Source of the DNA: Winogradskyella pelagia
GTDB taxonomy: Bacteria > Bacteroidota > Bacteroidia > Flavobacteriales > Flavobacteriaceae
DNA: 64,000 bases
Direction of reading: 5' to 3'
NCBI RefSeq assembly: GCF_017581965.1
Contig: NZ_JAGEVF010000003.1
Span: 124,001 to 188,000 of the forward strand
Part shown: positions 35,730 through 46,012 of the stretch, in pieces
Layout: every line of letters begins with the position of its first letter
Position numbering within the stretch: position 1 is the first letter of the stretch
Program-made: the position numbers and the translations under genes
The notes under the pieces: model-generated
Database searches by the model: none
Told to the model about the DNA's origin: nothing
What the model saw: only the letters and a program-made list of their open reading frames with translations

Positions 35730-38700
35730 ATGAAACATTTTTTTTCCTTTGTTATGCTCTGCTGCATAACGCTTTTATCTGCTCAAGACTTTTCAATGGA
35801 TATGGTCAAAAATATGGCCCCAAGAAATATTGGTCCTGGCGGAATGTCTGGTCGGGTCACTGCCATCGATGTTGTTTTAGATAATCCAGATATAATTTAT
35901 GTAGGTACTGCTTCTGGTGGACTTTGGAAATCTACATCTGGAGGTATTAAATGGAATCCTATTTTCGAAAACGAATTAACAGCTTCAATTGGTGCTGTTG
36001 AAGTTCAACAATCTAATCCAAGTGTAATTTGGGTTGGTACTGGTGAAGGTAATCCCAGAAACTCACTCAATGGTGGTTATGGTATTTACAAATCTTTAGA
36101 TGGCGGTAAATCATGGAAATCTATGGGTCTTGAGAAAACGAGACATATACATAGAATTATAGTAGACCCAACGAATCCAGATGTTGTATATGTGGGAGCG
36201 ATAGGGTCTCCTTGGGGAGAACACCCAGAACGTGGTGTTTTTAAAACCACGGATGGTGGAAAAACGTGGAATAAGATTTTGTTCGCCAACAATAAAACAG
36301 GTGTTGCCGATATGGTAATGGACCCTAACAATCCTAATAAATTGTTTGTAGCCATGTGGGAACACAAGCGCGACCCATGGTTTTTTAATTCTGGCGGAGA
36401 AGGTTCAGGTCTTCATATGACGCACGATGGCGGAAAAACTTGGAAAAAATTGACTGACGAAGATGGATTACCAAAAGGAGATTTAGGTCGTATCGGTGTT
36501 GCTATTGCACCTGGAAAACCAAATATTGTTTATGCCTTAATTGAAGCTAAAAAGAATGCACTTTATAAAAGTTATGATGGCGGTTTTTCTTGGGAAAAAA
36601 CGAATGATAAAAGCGATATAGGGAACAGACCGTTCTACTATTCAGAAATTTATGTCGACCCACAGAATGAAAACCGGATCTATTCCGTTTTTACCTATGT
36701 TAATGTATCTGAGGATGGTGGCAAAAACTTTGACCAACTCATGCCTGCCTATGGTGTTAGTAATGGTGTGCATCCAGATCATCATGCCTGGTGGATTCAT
36801 CCCGAAGATGGAAGTTTTATGATTGATGGAAATGATGGTGGCATGAACATTACTAGAGATGGAGGAAAAACTTGGCGCTTTATAGGTAATATTCCTGTTG
36901 CACAATTTTATCACATCGCTGTAGACAACGAATTCCCGTATAACGTTTATGGTGGTATGCAAGACAATGGGTCCTGGCGCGGTCCGGCTTATGTCTGGAG
37001 AGCCCAAGGTATAAGAAACTCTTATTGGCAAGAAATTAGTTTTGGTGATGGATTTGATGTAGTTCCAGACCGCGACGACTCCCGCTATGGTTGGTCCATG
37101 AGCCAACAAGGCTCTGTGGTGAGATATGATTGGCAAACTGGTAACAATTATAGTGTAAAACCTACACACCCAGACCCAGAAGTACGTTTAAGGTTTAATT
37201 GGAATTCTGCTATAAACATGGATCCTTTTGATAACAGCACCATTTACTTTGGAAGTCAATTTGTACATAAATCCACAGATAAAGGTGAAACCTGGACTAT
37301 TCTTTCTCCAGACCTTACTACCAATGATCCAGAAAAGCAAAAACAATCGGAAAGTGGTGGTTTAACCATGGATGCCACAGGTGCAGAAAATCACACAACG
37401 ATTTTAGTTATAGAACCGTCTCCTGTTGAAAAAAATATGCTTTGGGTGGGCACAGACGATGGTCGCGTTCATTATACCACAAATGGTGGTAGCGATTGGG
37501 TTGAAGTAAGTAAAAATTTAAAAGGACTTCCAGAGGGAAGTTGGATTGCTCAAATTAAAGCGTCGAACAAAAATAAAGGCGAAGCACTTTTAATTGCCAA
37601 CGACTACAGACGATTCAATTACACACCATATGCCTATCGTACGAAAAACTACGGTAAAACTTGGGAACGTATTGTTGACGAAAATGACGTCCAAAGCTAT
37701 ACCCTTGCAATAGTAGAAGATATGGAGGAGCCAAATCTAATGTTCTTAGGAACAGACGATGGGCTATACATTTCTATCAACGCAGGAGAAAAATGGACTA
37801 AATGGACGGAGGGTTTCCCTACCACTTCTGTTAAAGATTTGGTGATTCATCCTAGAGAACACGATCTTATAATTGGAACATTTGGCCGTGCAGCATGGGT
37901 TTTGGATGATATAAGACCACTTCGCGAGATGGCAAGGAATAAATCGGTCATAGTATCCAACATTAAGATGTTTGAGCCTCCAGTAGGTTATCAGGCCGCA
38001 TATCAACAACCTACAGGAAGCCGTTTTGGTGCAGACGCCATGTATCACGGCGAAAATCGTGGCGGTGGAGCAAGATTTACCTATCTCTTTAATAAAAAAG
38101 TAATGCCGAAGAAGGATAGTGATAAGGAGGAGGATAAAAAAGATGATACCGAAAACAAGGAGGCTAAAATAAGTTGGGATTCATTGACTCTAAAAATTTA
38201 TGATGGTAGTCGATTAATTCGCACACTCAAACGTAAAGTACCTAAAGAGAATGGAGTGCAAAAATGGGCTTGGTATATGGATGAAGCTGGAGTTGACAGG
38301 CCGTCTAGAACTATTAGAAAGCGCAATAGAGAACCAGGAGGCGTAAGCGTAAAACCGGGAACTTATAAGGCGGTGTTGCACTATGGAGACAAAACATCAG
38401 AAACTATGGTTAAAATCGAATCAGATCCAAGACTAGAGGTTTCACAAAAGAATATCAATGAAGTTTATGCTGCCTTAAAAAACCTTGAACAATTGCAACA
38501 GACCTCGGCAGATGCTGTGAAGCAATTGGTTGAAAGTAAAACCATAGCTGAAACATACAAAACCAATTTAACAAAACTTGATAAAGATGGATTCAAAGCG
38601 GAGATAAAAGCCTCTAAAGACATTGTAAAATCTATTGATAGTTTAATGGCTAAGTATTTAGGCAAGATTGACAAACGCCAAGGTATAACGAGAAATCCTG

Positions 38701-38930
38701 AAGTAACACCTCTGCAGCGATTAGGTACAGCGAGACGTTATGTAAGTAATAGCCAAGCAGGGTTAACCGCAACGGAAACTACATTGATTATGCAGGCTAA
38801 AGACGCACTAACCGTCTTATTTGAAGAAACCAATGCATTTTTCGATAAGGATTGGGTAGACTATAAAAATACCGTGCAATCTTTAAAATTAGATCCATTT
38901 AAATCTACCGAATCCTTTAAAACGGATTAA
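35730..38930 (+). CDS. Large secreted beta-propeller protein (BNR/sortilin-like, 'glycosyl hydrolase' type)
   Basis: 1066 residues with a signal peptide ending near LLSAQ. It has repeated Asp-box/BNR motifs (SLDGGKSW, TTDGGKTW, THDGGKTW, SYDGGFSW, TRDGGKTW, STDKGETW) across about residues 25-690. These mark one or two beta propellers like VPS10/sortilin or YCF48. The C-terminal third has a lysine/glutamate-rich spacer (about 795-815), a strand-rich domain, then a helical part. Members are often labelled glycosyl hydrolase, but no catalytic residues are proven. It is divergent from the vWA gene and ends at a strong hairpin. Confidence 0.82.
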   Translation: MKHFFSFVMLCCITLLSAQDFSMDMVKNMAPRNIGPGGMSGRVTAIDVVLDNPDIIYVGTASGGLWKSTSGGIKWNPIFENELTASIGAVEVQQSNPSVIWVGTGEGNPRNSLNGGYGIYKSLDGGKSWKSMGLEKTRHIHRIIVDPTNPDVVYVGAIGSPWGEHPERGVFKTTDGGKTWNKILFANNKTGVADMVMDPNNPNKLFVAMWEHKRDPWFFNSGGEGSGLHMTHDGGKTWKKLTDEDGLPKGDLGRIGVAIAPGKPNIVYALIEAKKNALYKSYDGGFSWEKTNDKSDIGNRPFYYSEIYVDPQNENRIYSVFTYVNVSEDGGKNFDQLMPAYGVSNGVHPDHHAWWIHPEDGSFMIDGNDGGMNITRDGGKTWRFIGNIPVAQFYHIAVDNEFPYNVYGGMQDNGSWRGPAYVWRAQGIRNSYWQEISFGDGFDVVPDRDDSRYGWSMSQQGSVVRYDWQTGNNYSVKPTHPDPEVRLRFNWNSAINMDPFDNSTIYFGSQFVHKSTDKGETWTILSPDLTTNDPEKQKQSESGGLTMDATGAENHTTILVIEPSPVEKNMLWVGTDDGRVHYTTNGGSDWVEVSKNLKGLPEGSWIAQIKASNKNKGEALLIANDYRRFNYTPYAYRTKNYGKTWERIVDENDVQSYTLAIVEDMEEPNLMFLGTDDGLYISINAGEKWTKWTEGFPTTSVKDLVIHPREHDLIIGTFGRAAWVLDDIRPLREMARNKSVIVSNIKMFEPPVGYQAAYQQPTGSRFGADAMYHGENRGGGARFTYLFNKKVMPKKDSDKEEDKKDDTENKEAKISWDSLTLKIYDGSRLIRTLKRKVPKENGVQKWAWYMDEAGVDRPSRTIRKRNREPGGVSVKPGTYKAVLHYGDKTSETMVKIESDPRLEVSQKNINEVYAALKNLEQLQQTSADAVKQLVESKTIAETYKTNLTKLDKDGFKAEIKASKDIVKSIDSLMAKYLGKIDKRQGITRNPEVTPLQRLGTARRYVSNSQAGLTATETTLIMQAKDALTVLFEETNAFFDKDWVDYKNTVQSLKLDPFKSTESFKTD

Positions 38931-38956
38931 ACATTACATAGAATAAAATTCTCAAG

Positions 38957-38995
38957 AACGGTCTGCAACCTTATTTACACAGTTTGCAGACCGTT
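38957..38995. terminator. Bidirectional hairpin terminator
   Basis: A perfect 12-bp inverted repeat, AACGGTCTGCAA (38957-38968) and TTGCAGACCGTT (38984-38995), with a 15-nt loop lies between two converging genes. On the plus strand it runs on into TATTTAT. It overlaps the stop codon of the minus-strand oxidase gene by one base. Confidence 0.8.
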
Positions 38996-40149
38996 TATTT
39001 ATGAGATTTAAGCTCCTCTATCGAAGTTATACCTAGCTGCACCATATTATTTTTTAAGTCGTCCTTAAGAATATGAATAACATGGTCAGCACCATATGTG
39101 CCAAGAGCAGCAATACCATACAAAAATGGTCGTCCCAACATCACAAAATTAGCCCCTTCGTATAAAGCACGCATTATATCCAAACCTGTACGTATACCAC
39201 TATCAAAGATTATGGGAACCTGATTACCAACCATTGCAGCAATATCTGGTAAAGCTTCAATAGAGGCTGGAGCACCATTAAACTGTCTACCACCATGGTT
39301 AGAGACCCAAATTCCATCTAAACCAATATCTATTGCTCTCTGAGCATCATCTGGGTGAAGTACGCCTTTTAAAACTACAGGGCCATCCCATAGGGCTTTT
39401 AATTTTTGGCAGTACTGCCAATCTAGAGTTCCTCCTAGGCGATTTCCTACAAAACCACTAACAAATTTAAAATCAGTAGTGTTGGTGTATTGCTCAACCG
39501 TACGCAATCGTGGTAGGCCATGTTTAAGCGTTTCATAGGTCCAAACGGGATGGGTTAACCCTTGCCAAATAAGTTGTGGCGTAATTTTAGGTGGAATGGT
39601 CATACCAGCGCGCTTTGTGCGTTCACGTCGACTGGCCATAGGAACATCTGCAGTTACTACCAACGTATGAAATCCTGATGCTTTTGCTCTGTTCAGTAAT
39701 GATACAGTCAAATCCAGTTCTTTAGGAGGGTACAATTGAAACCATCCGTTATTCCCAACTAAAGGACCAATTGTCTCTGGAGTTTCTGTAGCAACCGTGC
39801 TCAGACAAAAGGGTATGGTATATCGTTTTGCAGCTGCTGCAAGATAATGTTCTGCTTTCGGCCACATCAACCCTGTTAAACCAACTGGAGCTATACCTAT
39901 AGGGCAAGAATACGACTGACCGAACAGCTGTGTGCTGACATCAACTTCTATGTGACCTTTACAAAACTGCGGTGTAAACGTAATGGCTTCGAAGGCTTCC
40001 TTATTACGCTGTAATAAATACTCAGAACCAGTGCCAGATTCTAAGTACTCCCATGCCACATGAGGAATCCTAGACTTCGCCTTAATAGCTAAATCTTCTA
40101 TAGCTGGAAATTTGTTGGAATAGTCCTTTTGGTACGTTTCGTAAGACAT
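38995..40149 (-). CDS. FMN-dependent alpha-hydroxy acid oxidase/dehydrogenase (LldD-like)
   Basis: 384 residues. The family's FMN TIM barrel is clear: SCPIGIAPVGLTGL, STVATETPE, the catalytic VSNHGGRQ with His285 and Arg288, and DSGIRTGLDIMRAL with GRPFLYG. Such enzymes oxidise L-lactate, glycolate or related acids and pass electrons to oxygen or quinone. The substrate cannot be fixed from sequence. It lies 18 nt after the Fnr-type regulator on the same strand, so the two are likely co-transcribed. Confidence 0.88.
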   Translation of the reverse strand: MSYETYQKDYSNKFPAIEDLAIKAKSRIPHVAWEYLESGTGSEYLLQRNKEAFEAITFTPQFCKGHIEVDVSTQLFGQSYSCPIGIAPVGLTGLMWPKAEHYLAAAAKRYTIPFCLSTVATETPETIGPLVGNNGWFQLYPPKELDLTVSLLNRAKASGFHTLVVTADVPMASRRERTKRAGMTIPPKITPQLIWQGLTHPVWTYETLKHGLPRLRTVEQYTNTTDFKFVSGFVGNRLGGTLDWQYCQKLKALWDGPVVLKGVLHPDDAQRAIDIGLDGIWVSNHGGRQFNGAPASIEALPDIAAMVGNQVPIIFDSGIRTGLDIMRALYEGANFVMLGRPFLYGIAALGTYGADHVIHILKDDLKNNMVQLGITSIEELKSHK

Positions 40150-40167
40150 TAATTCTTCAAAATGGCT

Positions 40168-40845
40168 TTATTCCATCCACTTTAATGCATTATAGTCCTC
40201 AATCTTAATCTGCTTACCTCGCGTAGAAATAATATCTTCCTTTTTAAACTGGGATAATATCCGAATTGCAGATTCAGTGGCTGTTCCTACAATACTCGCA
40301 TAATCCTCTCTTGATATTACAATACTGAGATAACCTTCGTCATCAGTTCCAAAATTATCATGGATGTACATTAGAATTTCAGCCATTCTGCGCTTCACGG
40401 ATTTCTGAGCCATATTAACTAAGGACTCATCTGATTCTTTTAAATCGTGAGCCATAGTTTTTAGGACATCCATAGTAAACTTCGGATTTTTATTTAAATC
40501 CTCCATTATTTCACTTTTAGGAATAAAACACATTTCCATGTCGTTTAAGGCCACAGCACTAAGATTTGTTTTTTGTTCCGTAACTAAAGATCGTTTGCCG
40601 AGAAGTCCGCCTTTGACAACTAATTTTACGACTTGATCTTTGCCGTTTTCACTGAGTTTTGTGAGTTTACAGACGCCGTCTTTAACACAGTAAACGCCAT
40701 TTAATGTTTCTCCTTCTTCAAAAATTACCTGACCTTTTCTGAAGATTTTACCTGTTTTGCACGCCGAAACGCGCATCAATTCTTCCCTTGACAAAGATTT
40801 TAACGAATTAAATTCTCTGACAATGCAAGATTCGCATTTGCTCAT
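40168..40845 (-). CDS. fnr: Crp/Fnr-family regulator, Fnr-like oxygen sensor
   Basis: 225 residues from MSKCESCIVREF. An upstream extension to 40896 is possible but runs over the promoter palindrome. The cyclic-nucleotide-binding fold spans about residues 20-140. The HTH is near 175-215 (ISREDYASIVGTATESAIRIL). N-terminal Cys4, Cys7 and Cys29 plus later cysteines (53, 59) could hold an FeS cluster, as in FNR. It is divergent from the cbb3 gene set, and FNR-type palindromes occur before itself and its neighbours. Oxygen control of respiration is therefore the probable task. Confidence 0.85.
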   Translation of the reverse strand: MSKCESCIVREFNSLKSLSREELMRVSACKTGKIFRKGQVIFEEGETLNGVYCVKDGVCKLTKLSENGKDQVVKLVVKGGLLGKRSLVTEQKTNLSAVALNDMEMCFIPKSEIMEDLNKNPKFTMDVLKTMAHDLKESDESLVNMAQKSVKRRMAEILMYIHDNFGTDDEGYLSIVISREDYASIVGTATESAIRILSQFKKEDIISTRGKQIKIEDYNALKWME

Positions 40846-40882
40846 ACCAATTGAATTTAGTTGACATAAAGATAAATAAAAG

Positions 40883-40896
40883 CTGACAAATATCAT
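40883..40896. promoter_or_regulatory. Fnr-type operator between fnr and ccoI
   Basis: CTGACAAATATCAT, 13 of 14 bases equal to the reverse complement of the hemN box (ATGATATTTGTCAT). It stands 38 bases upstream of the fnr start and 58 upstream of the ccoI start, so it may serve both directions, including autoregulation. Confidence 0.6.
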
Positions 40897-40954
40897 ATTT
40901 TCTTAATTGACAAAATCCAAAATTTGCATTTAGGTATTATAGAGCAAATTGTTT

Positions 40955-43330
40955 ATGGAAGAATCCACTTGCTATCATTGTGGAGATCACTGTGGCGAAA
41001 AGCCACTTCGTTTTCAAAATAAATCCTTTTGTTGTAACGGGTGCAAAACTGTTTTCGAAATATTTAACGAAAATGATTTAACCTGCTATTACGATTTACA
41101 AGATTCACCGGGCGCAGTACCAAAGGAAATTGAAGGGAAATATGATTTTTTATCTCAAGACAAAATCATTGATAAGCTTACGGAGTTTAGAAGTGACTCC
41201 ATTGAAATCGCAACCTTATATATTCCCCACATTCATTGTAGCTCTTGTATTTGGATTCTCGAAAACCTCAACAAACTTAATCATAACATTAGCGATTCTG
41301 TAGTCAATTTTGGAAAGAAAACTGTACGTGTTACTTACAATAACGAAAATTCAAGTTTAAAAGAAGTTGTGCTGCTGCTCAGTGCCATAGGCTACGAACC
41401 CTATATCAGCCTCGACGATTTTAAATCTGGCGAAAAACACATTAATCGTTCTTTAATATACAAGCTTGGTGTTGCTGGTTTTGGCTTTGGAAATATCATG
41501 TTCTTATCGTTTCCAGAATACTTTGAGGTCAATGAGTTTTGGCTAGAGCAATACAAACATATGTTTAGGTGGATAATGTTTGTCTTATCAATACCTGTAG
41601 TCTTTTACTCGGCTCAAGATTATTTCAGTTCGGCATTTAAGGGATTGAAGGCTCGTATTTTAAATATTGATGTACCAATTGCTTTAGGCATCAGTGTCTT
41701 ATTTTTGAGAAGTAGTATAGAAATTGCTTTTGACATCGGTTCAGGCTTTTTTGATAGTCTCGCCGGATTAGTTTTTTTCTTGTTATTAGGTAAATTTTTC
41801 CAACAAAAAACCTATGATTTCTTATCGTTTGAACGTGATTACAAGTCCTATTTCCCTATTGCCATCACTAAAGTCAACAAAAAAGGTAAAGAAGTATCCA
41901 TACAAGTCTATGATATTAAAAAAGGGGATCGCTTGCTCATTCGAAACGAAGAGCTCATACCCGTTGATGGCATACTTATTTCTGGCAGAGGAAAAATCGA
42001 CTACAGTTTTGTAACTGGCGAATCGCAAACGGTAACCAAATCCTCTGGAGACAAGTTGTTTGCCGGTGGAAAACAAACTAATGGTATTATTGAATTGGAG
42101 GCTCTGAAATCGGTTGAACAAAGTTACTTGACACAATTATGGTCTAACGATGTCTTCAACAAAGAAAAAGAAGATGGATTTACAAGTATTACAGACACCA
42201 TAAGTAAGCACTTCACCTTAACCATCCTAAGTATTGCATTTATTGCCACTACTTATTGGCTCCTAACTGATGTCTCTAAAGCTATGAATGTATTTACAGC
42301 GGTACTAATCATTGCTTGTCCTTGTGCCATAGCTCTTTCAGCACCTTTTACTTTTGGCAACCTATTGCGAATATTTGGTAAACTTAAATTCTATGTGAAA
42401 AATGCTAGTGTTATTGAAAGATTAGCTCAGATTAATACAATTGTATTTGACAAAACAGGAACACTTACAGCCAACAAAGCTAGTCAAGCTATTTATGAAG
42501 GTGAAGCTCTAAATGCTAGGGAAGCACTAATTTTAAAGAACACCTTAAGAGGATCTAATCATCCGTTAAGTAGGACTTTATATGATATTCTAGAAGCTAA
42601 TGATATTGTAACGTTAGACACCTTTACCGAGCATGTTGGAAAAGGAATTGAAGCCAAACACGACAATATTGCCCTAAAAATTGGATCTGCATCCTTTGTA
42701 GGAAGTGAAACTACTCCCAACAACTTAAATACCACTGTTCATATCAGCAGTAATGATTTGTACAAAGGCAAATACACATTTTACAACAGGTATAGAAAAG
42801 GAGTCGCTAAATTGTTTAACCAACTAAAAGCGCATTTTGATTTGGTGGTCTTGTCTGGTGATAATGAAGGAGAACGCGATAATCTTAAGAAACTGTTGCC
42901 AGGAAAAACCAAACTCATTTTTAATCAAAAACCAGAAGACAAACTAGATTACATCAAATACCATCAATCTGAAGGGGCAAATGTTATGATGGTAGGTGAT
43001 GGATTAAATGACGCCGGAGCCTTGGCTCAAAGTGAGGTCGGTATCGCTATATCAGACGACATCAATGTTTTTTCACCAGCCTGTGATGCTATTCTCGATG
43101 CTTCAAAACTAAAATTTCTATATCAATATTTGAGAGCCTCAAAGGGTGCAATAAAAATTATTAAATGGAGTTTTGCTCTTTCTTTTATCTATAATATAGT
43201 AGGCCTTTATTTCGCTGTTACGGGACAATTAGCTCCTGTAGTTGCTGCTATATTAATGCCTCTGAGTTCTATTAGCATAGTAGTGTTTACTACGGTTTGC
43301 ACTAATATTTTAGGCAGACGGTTAAAATAA
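40955..43330 (+). CDS. ccoI: Copper-type P1B ATPase for cbb3 oxidase assembly
   Basis: 791 residues from ATG 40955. An N-terminal Cys-rich metal-binding part (CYHCGDHCG, CCNGC) is followed by an HMA domain with HIHCSSC. Then come eight membrane helices including the ACPCAIAL metal path, the phosphorylation motif DKTGTLT and GDGLNDAGAL. This is the FixI/CcoI-type transporter that feeds copper to the cytochrome cbb3 oxidase. It directly precedes ccoS and the oxidase genes, which supports the name over a general copper exporter. Confidence 0.92.
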   Translation: MEESTCYHCGDHCGEKPLRFQNKSFCCNGCKTVFEIFNENDLTCYYDLQDSPGAVPKEIEGKYDFLSQDKIIDKLTEFRSDSIEIATLYIPHIHCSSCIWILENLNKLNHNISDSVVNFGKKTVRVTYNNENSSLKEVVLLLSAIGYEPYISLDDFKSGEKHINRSLIYKLGVAGFGFGNIMFLSFPEYFEVNEFWLEQYKHMFRWIMFVLSIPVVFYSAQDYFSSAFKGLKARILNIDVPIALGISVLFLRSSIEIAFDIGSGFFDSLAGLVFFLLLGKFFQQKTYDFLSFERDYKSYFPIAITKVNKKGKEVSIQVYDIKKGDRLLIRNEELIPVDGILISGRGKIDYSFVTGESQTVTKSSGDKLFAGGKQTNGIIELEALKSVEQSYLTQLWSNDVFNKEKEDGFTSITDTISKHFTLTILSIAFIATTYWLLTDVSKAMNVFTAVLIIACPCAIALSAPFTFGNLLRIFGKLKFYVKNASVIERLAQINTIVFDKTGTLTANKASQAIYEGEALNAREALILKNTLRGSNHPLSRTLYDILEANDIVTLDTFTEHVGKGIEAKHDNIALKIGSASFVGSETTPNNLNTTVHISSNDLYKGKYTFYNRYRKGVAKLFNQLKAHFDLVVLSGDNEGERDNLKKLLPGKTKLIFNQKPEDKLDYIKYHQSEGANVMMVGDGLNDAGALAQSEVGIAISDDINVFSPACDAILDASKLKFLYQYLRASKGAIKIIKWSFALSFIYNIVGLYFAVTGQLAPVVAAILMPLSSISIVVFTTVCTNILGRRLK

Positions 43331-43340
43331 ATTATTCATT

Positions 43341-43354
43341 ATGACAAATGTCAT
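43341..43354. promoter_or_regulatory. Fnr-type operator before ccoS-ccoNOQP
   Basis: ATGACAAATGTCAT is a palindrome with perfect 5-bp arms (ATGAC / GTCAT) and a 4-bp centre. It begins 10 bases after the ccoI stop and ends 50 bases before ccoS. It matches the other two boxes in this region. Confidence 0.7.
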
Positions 43355-43404
43355 GTTTTACGTACAAACACAAGAGTATTTTTGATGCATAACTTCAATT
43401 AGGT

Positions 43405-43590
43405 ATGAGCGTTATATATATTGTTTTAACGGTAAGTGTTATCGTAGGCGTAGGCTTTTTCATTGTGTTTTTAATGGCTGTAAAGTCTGGGCAATACGAT
43501 GACAGTTATACACCTTCAGTACGTATTCTATTTGAGGACGAACTCGTTAAAGAAAAATCTAAACAATCAATAAAATCAAAAACTGACTAA
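43405..43590 (+). CDS. ccoS: cbb3-type cytochrome oxidase assembly protein CcoS
   Basis: 61 residues. One N-terminal membrane helix ([19 protein letters not shown]), then the short family tail with [12 protein letters not shown]. CcoS is needed for cofactor insertion into the cbb3 oxidase in other bacteria. It begins 50 bases after an Fnr-type box and ends 10 bases before ccoNO, so it is the first gene of the oxidase operon. Confidence 0.9.
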   Translation: MSVIYIVLTVSVIVGVGFFIVFLMAVKSGQYDDSYTPSVRILFEDELVKEKSKQSIKSKTD

Positions 43591-43600
43591 TTTTTTAAAT

Positions 43601-45817
43601 ATGGAAATGCAACAATTTTACTACGATAATAAAATCGTAAAAAAATTCCTCTACGCGACTATACTTTGGGGAGTGGTTGGAATGCTTGTAGGTCTGATCT
43701 TGGCCTTTATGTTTCTATTCCCAAACATGACCGATGGTATATCATGGCTAAGTTTTGGAAGATTAAGACCACTGCATACTAACGCAGTGATTTTTGCTTT
43801 TGTAGGTAATGCAATTTTTGCTGGAGTTTATTACTCCCTCCAACGCTTATTAAAAGCTAGAATGTTCAGCGACTTTCTCAGTAATATCAACTTCTGGGGC
43901 TGGCAATTAATCATTGTAGGTGCTGCAATAACATTGCCTCTAGGATTTACAACTTCAAAAGAATATGCAGAGCTTGAGTGGCCGTTTGATATCGCTATTG
44001 CCCTTATTTGGGTGGCCTTTGGTGTAAATATGATTGGTACTATTCTAAAGCGTCGCCAAAGACACCTTTACGTTGCGATTTGGTTCTATATTGCTACATT
44101 CGTGACCGTTGCAGTACTTCATATTTTCAATAGTTTAGAACTTCCGGTTAGTGGCCTTAAGAGCTACTCGGTTTATGCAGGTGTTCAAGATGCCCTTGTA
44201 CAATGGTGGTATGGCCATAATGCGGTTGCATTCTTCTTAACCACGCCATTTTTAGGACTCATGTATTATTTTGTTCCCAAGGCAGCAAATAGACCTGTTT
44301 ACTCATATCGCTTATCCATAGTTCACTTTTGGTCACTTATATTCATATACATATGGGCTGGTCCTCACCACTTATTGTACACCGCCTTACCCGAATGGGC
44401 TCAGCACCTTGGGGTTGCATTTTCAGTGATGCTAATAGCACCATCTTGGGGTGGTATGATCAATGGTTTACTAACGTTACGAGGCGCATGGGATAAGGTA
44501 AGAACCGACCCAGTACTTAAATTTATGGTTGTTGCTATAACGGGTTATGGTATGGCCACTTTTGAAGGCCCAATGCTATCCTTGAAAAACGTTAATGCCA
44601 TTGCCCACTTTACGGATTGGATTATTGCACACGTCCATGTTGGTGCTTTAGCTTGGAATGGCTTCTTAGCGTTTGGTATGATATACTACCTAATTCCAAA
44701 ATTATTCAAAACACGTCTATTCTCGGTTGGCCTGGCCAATTTACATTTCTGGATAGGTACCTTAGGTATAATTCTTTACGCACTTCCAATGTATGTCGCA
44801 GGATTTACCCAAGCAAGTATGTGGAAACAATTTAACCCTGATGGCACATTAGTTTATGGTAATTTCTTAGAAACTGTTACAGAAATTATACCGATGTACT
44901 GGATGCGTGCCATTGGTGGTACATTATATATTACTGGTATGCTCGTCCTTGTTTATAATGTGGTTATGACTGTTGTTAAGTCTGACTCAAAGGTAACAGA
45001 CGAGCTTGCTGAAGCACCAGCTCTTAAACGTGTAACTAAAGGACGTGTTGCAGGTGAAGGCTGGCATACCTGGCTAGAAAGAAAACCTGTTCTACTAACA
45101 ATTTATGCAACTGTCGCAATCTTAATTGGTGGTATTGTTCAAATCGTTCCAACCTTGGTTGTTGAATCCAACATTCCAACAATTAGTAGTGTTAAACCAT
45201 ACACAGCATTAGAACTTGAAGGTCGAGACATTTATATAAGAGAAGGTTGTGTGGGCTGTCACTCACAAATGATACGGCCTTTTAGAAGTGAGGTAGAACG
45301 CTACGATTGGACCTCCGACAAGCAATACTCCAAAGCTGGCGAATATGTTTACGACCATCCGTTCTTATGGGGAAGTAAACGTACAGGTCCAGACTTGCAC
45401 CGACTTGGTGGAAAATATTCAGACAATTGGCACTTTAATCATATGTACGATCCACAAAGTACCTCAAGTGGTTCTATAATGCCCTCTTACAAATGGTTAA
45501 TTGTAGGAGAAGGTGCGAAATTAGACAAGTCTATGACGGAGAAAAAAATGGAAGCTATGGTTTCGCTTGGTGTTCCATATACCGAAGAAGATATTACCAA
45601 TGCTCAAGCTTCTATGCTAGAGCAAGGTACCCAGATAGAAAAAAATCTTTACAACGACCCGGATTTTGTAGAATCTTACGAAGCTGATAAAGCAGCTGGT
45701 GGCGAGAATTTTGTTGAAATGCGCAATCGTGAAATTGTAGCAATAATTGCTTATTTGCAACGATTGGGTACAGATATAAAAGTGAAAGATGACGAAAATA
45801 TAACCGCTCAAAACTAA
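43601..45817 (+). CDS. ccoNO: cbb3-type cytochrome c oxidase, fused subunits I and II
   Basis: 738 residues. Residues about 1-490 are CcoN, a 12-helix haem-copper oxidase with the H-rich helices ([35 protein letters not shown]). Residues about 500-738 are CcoO, with one anchor helix and a c-type haem site CVGCH (Cys550, Cys553, His554) followed by SQMIRPF. Fusion of N and O is the usual Bacteroidota form. It is the catalytic core of the high-affinity terminal oxidase, located in the inner membrane. ccoQ follows after 6 bases. Confidence 0.95.
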   Translation: MEMQQFYYDNKIVKKFLYATILWGVVGMLVGLILAFMFLFPNMTDGISWLSFGRLRPLHTNAVIFAFVGNAIFAGVYYSLQRLLKARMFSDFLSNINFWGWQLIIVGAAITLPLGFTTSKEYAELEWPFDIAIALIWVAFGVNMIGTILKRRQRHLYVAIWFYIATFVTVAVLHIFNSLELPVSGLKSYSVYAGVQDALVQWWYGHNAVAFFLTTPFLGLMYYFVPKAANRPVYSYRLSIVHFWSLIFIYIWAGPHHLLYTALPEWAQHLGVAFSVMLIAPSWGGMINGLLTLRGAWDKVRTDPVLKFMVVAITGYGMATFEGPMLSLKNVNAIAHFTDWIIAHVHVGALAWNGFLAFGMIYYLIPKLFKTRLFSVGLANLHFWIGTLGIILYALPMYVAGFTQASMWKQFNPDGTLVYGNFLETVTEIIPMYWMRAIGGTLYITGMLVLVYNVVMTVVKSDSKVTDELAEAPALKRVTKGRVAGEGWHTWLERKPVLLTIYATVAILIGGIVQIVPTLVVESNIPTISSVKPYTALELEGRDIYIREGCVGCHSQMIRPFRSEVERYDWTSDKQYSKAGEYVYDHPFLWGSKRTGPDLHRLGGKYSDNWHFNHMYDPQSTSSGSIMPSYKWLIVGEGAKLDKSMTEKKMEAMVSLGVPYTEEDITNAQASMLEQGTQIEKNLYNDPDFVESYEADKAAGGENFVEMRNREIVAIIAYLQRLGTDIKVKDDENITAQN

Positions 45818-45823
45818 TTCGCC

Positions 45824-46012
45824 ATGCTAAAATTTATAAAACATCATATGGACAGCATTACCGGTATTGAAATATACCCAGTAATCTCCCTGCTCATTTT
45901 CTTTTTATTCTTTGTGGTACTATTCTATTGGGTAATCACAGCAAAAAAAGACTACATAAATAAAGTGAGCCAAATACCATTAGAAAACCAAGAAAACGAC
46001 ACATTATCATGA
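45824..46012 (+). CDS. ccoQ: CcoQ-like small subunit of cbb3 oxidase
   Basis: 62 residues with a single membrane helix (ISLLIFFLFFVVLFYWVI) and a short hydrophilic tail. Position between ccoNO and ccoP identifies it. The sequence alone is too short for a firm call. Its stop overlaps the start of ccoP by 4 bases (ATGA), implying translational coupling. Confidence 0.8.
   Translation: MLKFIKHHMDSITGIEIYPVISLLIFFLFFVVLFYWVITAKKDYINKVSQIPLENQENDTLS

Noticed and set aside
36086..38048. Long minus-strand frames within the 1066-residue BNR protein gene
   Set aside because: They are shadows of the coding strand; the plus-strand protein has a signal peptide and repeated domain motifs throughout.
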